From: Roseburia hominis | Lineage (GTDB): Bacteria; Bacillota; Clostridia; Lachnospirales; Lachnospiraceae | Direction of reading: 5' to 3' | Length of the DNA: 64,000 bases | Assembly: GCA_040702975.1 (NCBI GenBank) | Contig: CP159990.1 | Coordinates: 2,046,001-2,110,000 of the forward strand | In this document: positions 1 to 7,181 of the stretch, piece after piece | How the letters are laid out: the number at the start of each line of letters is the position of its first letter | How positions within the stretch are numbered: the first letter of the stretch is position 1 | Notes under the pieces: model-generated | The model's input: only the letters and a program-made list of their open reading frames with translations | Told to the model about the DNA's origin: nothing | The model's database searches: none | Program-made: the position numbers and the translations under genes

Positions 1-1
1 T

Positions 2-241
2 GAATTCATAGATTCCACACCGTATCTGTCGGATCTGCAAAGAGCCTTTTACAAGCACTATATAAAAGCGAGATACAATCTGATCCTTGTTCCGGCTTTT
101 GATTTGGCAGTCAGTCTCGAACAGGAGCCGAACAAGCCGATAATGGGAATGTAACAACAGAATACTTTATCAGAGGACGCTGAAAAACCGGCGAAAGAAA
201 TATATGATTTGGATGTCTGCCGGGAGGAATATTGGAGTTAG
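2..241 (+). pseudogene. 3' end of an unidentified gene, possibly with an in-frame stop
   Basis: The window opens inside a reading frame that runs from position 2 to a TAA at 152-154 (50 residues). The same frame then stays open through a protein-like stretch (AEKPAKEIYDLDVCREEYWS) to a TAG at 239-241. This could be one gene interrupted by a nonsense codon, or a true end at 154 followed by chance coding. I do not recognise the family. A terminator-like hairpin lies downstream at 296-330. Confidence is low because the upstream part is outside the window. Confidence 0.35.
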
Positions 242-295
242 CTTCGTCTCGGACTTTATAATAGATTCCCTTTGAGTATGCCATGATAGAAGAAG

Positions 296-330
296 TCGGG
301 TGCAGCCTTGCAGGGCCGCATCCGATTTTT
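296..330 (+). terminator. Rho-independent terminator candidate
   Basis: Eight-base arms TCGGGTGC (296-303) and GCATCCGA (318-325), with one G-U pair, are followed by TTTTT at 326-330. It would end the transcript of the gene entering from the left edge. Confidence 0.55.
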
Positions 331-393
331 CTTGTTCTCTCCAGACTGAAAATGCCTTGAGAGAGCGGTGATTTTCTGCATTCAATGCCCGGC

Positions 394-436
394 TTGTGTT
401 TTCTAATCAAATAAGGTATAATACTTATTAGATTAG
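394..436 (+). promoter_or_regulatory. Promoter with overlapping palindromic operator of the TetR gene
   Basis: TTGTGT (394-399) and TATAAT (417-422) are spaced by 17 bp. An inverted repeat CTAATCAAATAAG (403-415) / CTTATTAGATTAG (424-436), matching at 12 of 13 positions, is centred on the -10 box. Its position just upstream of a TetR-type gene is typical of autorepression, which is an inference. Confidence 0.7.
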
Positions 437-445
437 GTTGGGGGG

Positions 446-1021
446 ATGGCTATGTCACGGATGAAAATTGGCAAAGATGCAATCATATGCAGAGCAGCGC
501 AGATGGCAAATGAGTCTGGGGAACAGAGTATTTCACTGAAACTCCTGGCTCAGGATTTAGGAATTCAGCCTCCGTCATTGTACTACTATTTCAAAAGTCT
601 GGACGACCTCAAGCGGGAACTGATGCGCTGTGGATGGCGGCAAATGGAGGAACAGTTGCTTCGCTCCATGATTGGGGTAAGCGGTTATGACGCGATCCGG
701 GCGGTGTCCTATGCTTTTTACAGGTTCGCTGTCGATAATCCGGGTGTATTTAATGTGATGCTTTGGTACAACCAATATGAGGATGAGGAAACTTCAGAGA
801 ATACCTCTGAACTGTTCGCCGCCCTGCATAGAATCATGGATTCGCTGAATATTTCTGAGGAAAGCCGCCTGCATCTGATCCGAACCGTAAGGGGCTTTCT
901 GCAGGGGTTTATTCTGCTTGTCAACCACAAGGCTTTCGGAGATTCCCCCTCCATAGAGGACAGTTTTGAATTTTCGCTTAATGTTCTTATAGAGGGGATG
1001 AAATCGCTGGAGGGGAAATAG
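446..1021 (+). CDS. TetR/AcrR family transcriptional regulator
   Basis: This 191-residue protein has an N-terminal TetR helix-turn-helix at about residues 10-55 (ISLKLLAQDLGIQPPSLYYYF). The C-terminal ligand domain is of the WHG/TetR_C_13 type, with FRFAVDNPGVFNVM-like residues near 90-105. TetR proteins are normally dimeric repressors released by a small molecule. A second ATG at 452 is an alternative start; the G-rich stretch just before 446 is the only ribosome binding site candidate. An almost perfect palindrome covers the gene's own -10 box, suggesting autorepression. The radical SAM gene starts 20 bp downstream and may be its co-transcribed target. Confidence 0.88.
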   Translation: MAMSRMKIGKDAIICRAAQMANESGEQSISLKLLAQDLGIQPPSLYYYFKSLDDLKRELMRCGWRQMEEQLLRSMIGVSGYDAIRAVSYAFYRFAVDNPGVFNVMLWYNQYEDEETSENTSELFAALHRIMDSLNISEESRLHLIRTVRGFLQGFILLVNHKAFGDSPSIEDSFEFSLNVLIEGMKSLEGK

Positions 1022-1041
1022 GAGCGGAAAGGGAGGATAAA

Positions 1042-1914
1042 ATGCACACTGTAAGAGCAAAAGGAATATTGTCAGCAAAAAATGGGATGAACCTGTACCG
1101 TGGATGTTCTCACGGGTGCATTTACTGTGACTCCCGGAGCAAATGCTATCACATGGAGCATGATTTTGAGGATATAGAAGTAAAGGAAAATGCCATAGAG
1201 CTTCTTGAAGCCGCCCTCAGATCAAAAAGAAAAAAGTGTATGATTGGGACAGGCTCCATGACAGATCCCTACATCCCTTTGGAAATGGAGCTTGGAAATG
1301 TCAGAAAAGCGTTGTCCTTAATAGATACGTATGGATTCGGATTTACGGTCATTACAAAATCAAACCGCATCCTTCGTGATATCGACCTGTTAAAAAAGAT
1401 CAATGAAAAAACAAAGTGCGTCGTTCAGATGACATTAACGACTTATGATGAAGCCCTTTGCAGGAAGCTGGAGCCGAATGTCAGTACAACGCAGGAACGC
1501 TTTGAGGTATTACTGGCATTGCGGGATGGGGGAATCCCCACAGTGGTCTGGCTTTCCCCCATACTGCCTTTTATCAATGATAATGAGCAAAACATCTCCG
1601 GTATTCTGGATATGTGCATCAAGGCCGGAGTTTATGGTGTTATATGCTTTGGCATGGGACTCACGCTCCGGGATGGGAACAGAGAATATTTCTATCAGCA
1701 GTTAGACAGGCTGTTTCCCGGTATGAAGGAGCGGTATATACAAACTTACGGAACAAGCTATATGCTGGGCAGTCCGAGAGGCAGGGAGCTTATGGGGCTG
1801 TTCCATGAAACCTGCGAAAGAAATGGGATTGTCCATGATAACGAACAGATCTTTTCCTATTTGCAGACGTTTGAAGAAAAACAGAATGGGCAGCAGCTCA
1901 GTTTATGGGATTAG
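1042..1914 (+). CDS. SPL-family radical SAM protein
   Basis: This 290-residue protein carries the radical SAM cluster motif CSHGCIYC near residue 24 (three cysteines in a CxxxCxxC arrangement) and a GTGSMTDPYIPLE segment typical of the SplB-like / Rv2578c group. Members bind a 4Fe-4S cluster and cleave S-adenosylmethionine. Spore photoproduct lyase is the best known relative, but this short group lacks an assigned substrate. The gene follows the TetR gene by 20 bp with a GGGAGG site and probably shares its promoter. The two-component regulator begins 21 bp after its stop, so all may be co-transcribed. Family assignment is firm; the reaction is unknown. Confidence 0.85.
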   Translation: MHTVRAKGILSAKNGMNLYRGCSHGCIYCDSRSKCYHMEHDFEDIEVKENAIELLEAALRSKRKKCMIGTGSMTDPYIPLEMELGNVRKALSLIDTYGFGFTVITKSNRILRDIDLLKKINEKTKCVVQMTLTTYDEALCRKLEPNVSTTQERFEVLLALRDGGIPTVVWLSPILPFINDNEQNISGILDMCIKAGVYGVICFGMGLTLRDGNREYFYQQLDRLFPGMKERYIQTYGTSYMLGSPRGRELMGLFHETCERNGIVHDNEQIFSYLQTFEEKQNGQQLSLWD

Positions 1915-1935
1915 TATGAAAAGAAGGTGCTTTGA

Positions 1936-2640
1936 ATGAAGAATAAAATACTGTTGATTGATGATGAGAAAGATATTGTGGATCTGATTGCAGAAGCGTT
2001 ACAGCAGGACAGCTTTGAGTCCATTGAGAAAGCCTATACAGGTGCGGATGCGATCCGTATATGCAGAGAATACCGGCCGGATGTGATCGTTTTAGATGTG
2101 ATGCTGCCGGATATGGACGGCTTTGAGGTGTGTAAAGCAATCCGGGAATTTTCTATCTGTTCTATCCTGTTCCTTTCATCAAGGAGTGATGATGTGGACA
2201 AGATACTCGGCCTTTCCTGCGGCGGTGATGATTACATTACGAAACCCTTCAGCCCGCGGGAAATCGTATACCGGATCAAGGCGCAGCTTCGCCGCCAGCA
2301 ATACACAAGCGTTCCTGTACCGGAGGACAAAGCTCATCTGAAGGTTGGACCGCTTATGCTGGATAAAGAGAGCGGCCGTATTTATAAAGATAACCGGGAA
2401 ATAGAACTGACAGGCCGTGAATTTCTGCTCTTATCCTACCTTATGGAAAATACAGATAAAATCATCAGTAAGGAAAAGCTGTATGAACAGGTCTGGGGTG
2501 AGTATAGCGCTATTTGCGATAACACCATTATGGTGCATATCCGGCACCTGCGGGAAAAAATTGAAGATACGCCGTCTGAGCCAAGACAGCTCATCACAAT
2601 AAAAGGCTTGGGCTATAAGCTTAAAAAGAGGATTGATTAG
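1936..2640 (+). CDS. OmpR/PhoB-family response regulator
   Basis: The 234-residue protein has a receiver domain at residues 3-115 with the acidic pair DD near the N terminus, the phospho-acceptor Asp in VIVLDVMLPD, the switch Ser in LFLSSRS and the conserved Lys in YITKPFSP. A winged-helix Trans_reg_C domain follows at about 135-230 (GREFLLLSYLMENTDKIISKEKL, then KGLGYKLKK). It is coupled without a gap to the histidine kinase at 2641. Proteins of this type bind tandem direct repeats. Two copies of a TTAAGG-repeat box, one overlapping the kinase stop codon and one at 6670, are the obvious candidate sites. It resembles VanR-like regulators, but I do not claim vancomycin control. Confidence 0.92.
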   Translation: MKNKILLIDDEKDIVDLIAEALQQDSFESIEKAYTGADAIRICREYRPDVIVLDVMLPDMDGFEVCKAIREFSICSILFLSSRSDDVDKILGLSCGGDDYITKPFSPREIVYRIKAQLRRQQYTSVPVPEDKAHLKVGPLMLDKESGRIYKDNREIELTGREFLLLSYLMENTDKIISKEKLYEQVWGEYSAICDNTIMVHIRHLREKIEDTPSEPRQLITIKGLGYKLKKRID

Positions 2641-4053
2641 ATGAAACGATCAGGACACCGTACCATATTTCATATTTACCTGATCTTCTTTCTGTCACTG
2701 CTTGTGACAGTTCTGTTGGCCGGTTTCTTTTTCTTCCTGATGATTTCCGTTCAGACACCGGACGGGAGAAGTGTAAGGAGTGACTGGCCAAAAGTATTTG
2801 CAGAGGACTTCAAAGATCAGATTATTTTCATAGATGACATGCCGCAGGTGAAGCAGTCCGGGCTTGTGTTGTTACAGGAGAACGGGGTCGGCATTCAGAT
2901 CATCGACGGCTCCGGAAAGGTAGTTTTCCGTTATCAGGAACCGGAGCAGGCCAGCGAAGCATATTCCAGTACGGAGCTGCTGCAGCTTGTCCTAACCGGA
3001 AAATCGGCAGAGGGAAAAACGACGGCCTTTTCAGGCGTAGCCTTTGATGCCGAAAAAGAATATGCCTATCTTTTATATTTTCCCGTGAATGTTTCCAAAG
3101 TCACCATGTATGTAAACGGGGAACGGTTTGCGGGAGGAAAAACTATCATGATACCAGTGCTGCTAGTCCTGTTCCTTCTGGTACTGATTTCAGGAATCCT
3201 GTATGGCTTATTGACCACAAGGGCGATCAAACGGCTGACAACTGCTATCCATGAGATTTCAGCCCGCAGCTATCTTCCGGTTCAGGAACAGGGGGTATTC
3301 CATGATCTGTATGACAGCCTGAATACGCTGGATGCCGAAATCAGAGCCAGCGATCATCTTCGTGCACAGACAGAAAAGACACGGGAGGAATGGATTGCAA
3401 ACATCACCCACGACCTCAAAACGCCGCTTTCTCCAATCAAGGGGTATGCGGAGATTTTGCAGGAGACGGATGGAGGCGACCGGGAACATCGCAGGCATTA
3501 TGCTGATGTTATGCTGAAAAATGTCTCCTATATGGAAAAACTGATTGAAGATCTGAAGCTGACCTATCAATTAGAAAACGGGATGCTCCCCATACACAGG
3601 GAGGATAAGAACATCGTCCGTTTTCTGAAAGAGCTGGTAATAGACATTTTAAATACGCCGGAATACGAAACACGCAGCATCCACTTTGAAAGTGAAGAGG
3701 AAACGGTGCTGTTCCCGTTTGACCAGATGCTTTTTACCAGGGCGTTTCGGAATTTAATCATCAATGCCTTTGTGCATGGAGAGGAGCACACGGAAGTTAC
3801 AGTAAGCATACTGGCGTCTCAGACTGCATTAAAAATCAAGGTTGCTGATAATGGAAAGGGCATGAATGAGGAAGCTGCCCAGCATCTTTTTGACCGCTAT
3901 TACCGTGGGACGAATACGGAACAAAAGCCAGAAGGAACCGGGCTGGGCCTTGCAATCGCAAAAGGAATTATCGACCTGCATGGCGGCACGATTTCTGTTT
4001 CCAGCATTCCGACTGTCGGTACTGCTTTTCAAATCGAATTTTTTGTCAGTTAA
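2641..4053 (+). CDS. Membrane sensor histidine kinase
   Basis: This 470-residue kinase starts directly after the regulator's stop codon (TAG then ATG). Two membrane segments lie near residues 10-35 and 165-190, enclosing an extracytoplasmic sensor region of about 130 residues. A HAMP-like linker follows. The HisKA domain has the phospho-accepting His in NITHDLKTPLSPIKGYAEIL. The ATPase domain has the N box (NLIINAFVHGEEH), G1 (VADNGKGMNEEA) and G2 (GTGLGLAIAKG). It should phosphorylate the regulator at 1936. The signal is unknown. Two ABC export operons with putative regulator boxes lie downstream, as in antimicrobial-peptide or envelope-stress sensing systems. Confidence 0.92.
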   Translation: MKRSGHRTIFHIYLIFFLSLLVTVLLAGFFFFLMISVQTPDGRSVRSDWPKVFAEDFKDQIIFIDDMPQVKQSGLVLLQENGVGIQIIDGSGKVVFRYQEPEQASEAYSSTELLQLVLTGKSAEGKTTAFSGVAFDAEKEYAYLLYFPVNVSKVTMYVNGERFAGGKTIMIPVLLVLFLLVLISGILYGLLTTRAIKRLTTAIHEISARSYLPVQEQGVFHDLYDSLNTLDAEIRASDHLRAQTEKTREEWIANITHDLKTPLSPIKGYAEILQETDGGDREHRRHYADVMLKNVSYMEKLIEDLKLTYQLENGMLPIHREDKNIVRFLKELVIDILNTPEYETRSIHFESEEETVLFPFDQMLFTRAFRNLIINAFVHGEEHTEVTVSILASQTALKIKVADNGKGMNEEAAQHLFDRYYRGTNTEQKPEGTGLGLAIAKGIIDLHGGTISVSSIPTVGTAFQIEFFVS

Positions 4054-4099
4054 GGTTAATTAAGGTTGCCGAAAATTAGATTAAGGCTGGCACACTATT
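4049..4099 (+). promoter_or_regulatory. TTAAGG direct-repeat box, copy 1 (putative response-regulator site)
   Basis: TTAAGG occurs at 4050, 4060 and 4081, the first two about 10-11 bp apart, as expected for OmpR-family sites on one face of the helix. The whole 51-bp block recurs almost unchanged at 6670-6721, differing by one extra base and one substitution. It overlaps the stop codon of the sensor kinase and precedes the MerR-ABC operon. Confidence 0.65.
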
Positions 4100-4138
4100 C
4101 TTTTATCAAGAGGAAATTATTTATGTATAGGCAGGCAA

Positions 4139-4180
4139 AGGCGGCAGAGAAAATCAACCTTTGCCGCCTAAAATTTTTTT
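4139..4180 (+). terminator. Terminator or attenuator upstream of the MerR operon
   Basis: AGGCGGCA (4139-4146) pairs with TGCCGCCT (4162-4169), and seven T's follow at 4174-4180. It lies between the TTAAGG box and the MerR gene. It either ends the two-component transcript or acts as an attenuator for a transcript starting at the box. Confidence 0.65.
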
Positions 4181-4236
4181 CAAAAGGTCTTGCTTGTGAC
4201 GCTGCGTAATGATTTATAATACATTTCAGGAGGCGA

Positions 4237-5043
4237 ATGACTATGGCAAAATACAGAGCAATACCGACGGGATTTATGACAGTTGGCGAAGCGGCAAAAA
4301 AAATGGGCGTTACCGTCCGTACTCTACAATACTATGATAAAGAAGGATTGCTCTCCCCATCGGCAGAAAGCGAAGGAGGACGCAGGCTTTATACAGATAA
4401 AGATTTGATTACACTACATCAGATTATGTCTTTGAAATCATTGGGATTCTCTCTGGATGATATAAAACAACGCTTGATTTCTTTAGAGACACCGGCTGAT
4501 GTTGCAAATGCTCTTACAGAGCAGGCTGATGATATACGCAAAAAAATAGAACAGCTAACAGCTTCAGTGACAGCAATAGAACAGTTAAAAACAGAAGTTT
4601 TACAAATGCAGACAGTCAACTTTAAGAAGTATGCAGACATTATTGTCAATCTGCAAATGAAGAATGACTCTTACTATCTTATTAAGCGTTTCGATGATGA
4701 TACTCTTGACCATATCCGCAGTCAATTTGATAAAGAAAGCGGCCTGGATTTTATGGACAGATTTAACCGTTTAAGTGATGAAATCGTACAGTTCCAAAGG
4801 GAGAGTGTGCCGCCTGAAAGCGATAAATGCCAACAGGTTGTAAAAGAATATTGGGGCTTGATTATGGAGTTTACAAACGGGGATATGAGCATGCTTCCAA
4901 AGTTGATGGAAATAGGGGATATTGATACTGCAACAAACGTATGGGAAGAAAGACAAAAAATCGTGAACGATTATTTAGAGCCAGCTTTGCAAGTTTATTT
5001 TTCAAGGCTTGGAATAAATCCGTTTGGGGAGGTGGAACAATGA
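4237..5043 (+). CDS. MerR-family regulator with TipAS-like effector domain
   Basis: This 268-residue protein begins with a MerR winged helix (residues 13-80, MTVGEAAKKMGVTVRTLQYYDKEGLL), followed by a coiled-coil dimerisation helix at about 90-125. The C-terminal 130 residues are alpha-helical and resemble the TipAS drug-binding domain. MerR/TipA regulators activate drug-efflux genes on ligand binding. AGGAGG precedes the start; an ATG two codons downstream is equally possible. Its stop overlaps the start of the ABC ATPase gene (ATGA), so regulator and transporter are translationally coupled. The likely role is drug-responsive control of the transporter that follows. Confidence 0.88.
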   Translation: MTMAKYRAIPTGFMTVGEAAKKMGVTVRTLQYYDKEGLLSPSAESEGGRRLYTDKDLITLHQIMSLKSLGFSLDDIKQRLISLETPADVANALTEQADDIRKKIEQLTASVTAIEQLKTEVLQMQTVNFKKYADIIVNLQMKNDSYYLIKRFDDDTLDHIRSQFDKESGLDFMDRFNRLSDEIVQFQRESVPPESDKCQQVVKEYWGLIMEFTNGDMSMLPKLMEIGDIDTATNVWEERQKIVNDYLEPALQVYFSRLGINPFGEVEQ

Positions 5044-5855
5044 GTGGTGCGATACAAGTTTGTGAATTAAGAAAAAGCTATGGCAACCATATTGTTCTCA
5101 AAGGACTCAATTTTCAAATTGAGTCAGGAGAGGTTTTTGCCCTGCTTGGCGTAAACGGAGCAGGAAAGACCACTGCTCTTGAATGTATCGAGGGCTTGAG
5201 AAAATGCGACAACGGTATGGTTACTGTAAATGGGAAAATGGGGATTCAGTTACAATCGTCGTCATTGCCTGCCCACATCAAACCGATGGAGGCTGTAAAG
5301 CTGTTTGCGAAATGGAACAGGGCAAAGATTGATTATGCTATGCTTAATGCCCTCGGTATAAAGGAATTTGAAAAGAAACAGTATATTCAACTGTCAACAG
5401 GACAAAAAAGGCGGTTACACCTTGCCCTTGCGCTTATCGGTGATCCAGATATTGTTTTTCTTGACGAGCCGACTGCGGGGCTTGATGTCGAAGGTAGGCT
5501 GTCGCTGCACGAACAAATCCGAAAACTCAAATCGCAAGGAAAAACGATTGTTCTGGAAAGCCATGATATGTCAGAAGTAGAAACCTTATGTGACCGCATT
5601 GCCATTTTGAATAACGGAAATATTGTCTTTTGCGGTACAGATTCGGAACTAACCAACAAAATCGGAAAAAAATATCTTATTCATATCAAAACACAACAAG
5701 GGGATAACACTTTTGAAACGGACAATATTGAAGATACTTTGCTTTCCATGCTCGGTGAGTTGAAACATAAGGGAATCCATGTATTAGATATTAAGGTTGA
5801 CCGAGGCACACTGGAACAGCATTTTATTGAAATGACAAGGAGGGAAGCAGAATGA
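5040..5855 (+). CDS. ABC transporter ATP-binding protein (ABC-2 exporter type)
   Basis: The 271-residue ATPase has Walker A GVNGAGKTT, Q-loop region GIQLQSS, signature LSTGQKRRL, Walker B DIVFLDEPTAGLD and the switch His in LESHDM. The start at 5040 is fixed by the ATGA overlap with the MerR stop; a longer upstream frame would run through the MerR gene. It overlaps the permease gene by four bases at its end. It is the energising subunit of a drug or peptide exporter whose substrate cannot be read from the sequence. It sits in an operon after a MerR/TipAS-like regulator and downstream of a putative response-regulator box. Confidence 0.93.
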   Translation: MSGAIQVCELRKSYGNHIVLKGLNFQIESGEVFALLGVNGAGKTTALECIEGLRKCDNGMVTVNGKMGIQLQSSSLPAHIKPMEAVKLFAKWNRAKIDYAMLNALGIKEFEKKQYIQLSTGQKRRLHLALALIGDPDIVFLDEPTAGLDVEGRLSLHEQIRKLKSQGKTIVLESHDMSEVETLCDRIAILNNGNIVFCGTDSELTNKIGKKYLIHIKTQQGDNTFETDNIEDTLLSMLGELKHKGIHVLDIKVDRGTLEQHFIEMTRREAE

Positions 5856-6568
5856 ACGGCTTTTTATATGGCGTAGCGTTACAGTGGAAATTGGATATAC
5901 GAAGTAAATCCCTGTTAGTTACCTGCTATATCGTTCCGCTTATTTTCTTTCTTCTTATGGGCGGTATTTTTACTTCTGTCATGCCTGAAATGAGAAGTAC
6001 ACTCATACAGTCTATGGTTGTGATGAGCGTTTCAATGGGTGCATTTATCGGATTGCCGCCATCACTGATTGAAACTTACGGAAGCGATATTAAAAAGGTC
6101 TATAAGGCAAACGGAGTTCCTTTATATTTAGGTCTTGTTACAATGTTTCTTTCAGCATTTGTTCATTTGATGATTACCTGTGTCATTATATTGCTGCTTG
6201 CTCCTGTACTGTTTGAAGCGGTTTTGCCTGCCAATTTGCCCTTGTTTTTTCTTTCGCTTACTGTCTATGTTCTTGTATCGCTGAGCATCGGCTGCATTTT
6301 GGGCTTGGTTGTAAAAAATCAGGCTAAATTGACGATGATAGCACAACTTGTATTTTTACCGTCTATTATGCTGTCGGGAATTATGTTTCCGATTGAATTA
6401 CTCCCTACAGCTTTTGAGACAATTGGAAAAATCTTTCCTGCCTCATGGGGATATACTCTTATGATAGATGGAGGATTCCGAATGGAAAACTTGTGGTATC
6501 TGTTTCTTGTGTTTGCCGTAGCAATTGCCGTATGCGCCCTTATTTTGAGAAGGCAGAAAAATAGTTAG
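5852..6568 (+). CDS. ABC-2 type transporter permease
   Basis: This is a 238-residue membrane protein with about six hydrophobic segments: after a short N-terminal cytoplasmic stretch, near residues 25-45, 60-80, 95-125, 130-155, 165-185 and 215-235. The layout matches ABC-2 permeases of the YadH/DrrB type. The start overlaps the ATPase stop (ATGA). It forms a complete exporter with the ATPase at 5040. After the stop, a TTG-initiated frame of 16 codons near 6585 follows a GGAGG; it may be a gene remnant, but nothing supports a function. Confidence 0.9.
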   Translation: MNGFLYGVALQWKLDIRSKSLLVTCYIVPLIFFLLMGGIFTSVMPEMRSTLIQSMVVMSVSMGAFIGLPPSLIETYGSDIKKVYKANGVPLYLGLVTMFLSAFVHLMITCVIILLLAPVLFEAVLPANLPLFFLSLTVYVLVSLSIGCILGLVVKNQAKLTMIAQLVFLPSIMLSGIMFPIELLPTAFETIGKIFPASWGYTLMIDGGFRMENLWYLFLVFAVAIAVCALILRRQKNS

Positions 6569-6669
6569 TTTGGAGGATAAGAGCTTTGGATAAAACAAAT
6601 GGATATTATGCCCCATATGTGGTAATCAGTATATGACGTTTTCAATAGCTTGAGATTGATTTTTACTCG

Positions 6670-6721
6670 TTAAGGTTAATTAAGGTTGCCTGAAAATTAG
6701 ATTAAGGTTGGCACACTATTA
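6670..6721 (+). promoter_or_regulatory. TTAAGG direct-repeat box, copy 2, with promoter
   Basis: This is the second copy of the box at 4049-4099. TTAAGG motifs are at 6671, 6681 and 6703. The conserved end GGCACACTATT runs into TATATTTTATATGAT, which holds -10-like hexamers. AGGTTGGCAC at 6705-6714 also pairs with GTGCCAGCCT further on, followed by T's, giving a hairpin that could attenuate transcription ahead of the FMN-binding protein operon. Confidence 0.62.
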
Positions 6722-6768
6722 TATTTTATATGATAGGTGCCAGCCTTTTTTAGTTTGGAGGTGACAGA

Positions 6769-7173
6769 ATGAAAGGTAAGTGGAAAAAAGCGGTTTCTTA
6801 TCTATTAACGATTGTGGTTACAATCTGTGTCTGTTTTGCTGTTGTTGCAGTTGTACTGCGCCCACAGACTTTGAATATTGGTACAGTTGATTTAAACACA
6901 GTCGCAGACGGTGAGTATATCGGCGTATGCCAAAACAAAATTCTATTTGCTGTTGTTAAGGTGGAGGTTCAGGATCATAAAATCACCGATATTGAAGTTG
7001 TGGAGCATAAAGCTTCTTATATGGAGCAGGCAGAGCAAATTGCCGGTGCAGTTTCCTCCGTACAGTCATTGGAGGTGGATGCCATATCCGGTGCCACGCT
7101 CACCAGTGATACAGTATTAAAAGCAATCGAAAACGCATTAGAAAAGGACGGTAAGCCGTCCAATGGAAAGTAG
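6769..7173 (+). CDS. Membrane-anchored FMN-binding domain protein
   Basis: This 134-residue protein has one N-terminal membrane anchor (residues 9-30) and an extracytoplasmic FMN-binding domain. The sequence DAISGATLTSDTVLKAI carries the S-G-A-T-x-T motif at which ApbE-type transferases attach FMN covalently to a threonine in NqrC/RnfG-like proteins. Such proteins move electrons on the outer face of the membrane. It precedes a MacB/FtsX-type permease and ATPase with GGAGG spacing typical of an operon. A link between an exported flavin carrier and an ABC exporter is uncommon in well-studied systems. No apbE gene is seen in this window. Confidence 0.85.
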   Translation: MKGKWKKAVSYLLTIVVTICVCFAVVAVVLRPQTLNIGTVDLNTVADGEYIGVCQNKILFAVVKVEVQDHKITDIEVVEHKASYMEQAEQIAGAVSSVQSLEVDAISGATLTSDTVLKAIENALEKDGKPSNGK

Positions 7174-7181
7174 GTGTAGTC

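Noticed and set aside
1936..4053. Identification as VanR-VanS
   Set aside because: The pair is OmpR-type and a vanX relic exists 8 kb away, but no vanH/vanA-like genes are adjacent and the putative boxes precede ABC operons. A generic two-component call is safer.
6585..6635. 16-codon TTG-initiated frame after the ABC-2 permease
   Set aside because: It follows a GGAGG but is too short and unlike any family I know; at most a gene remnant.
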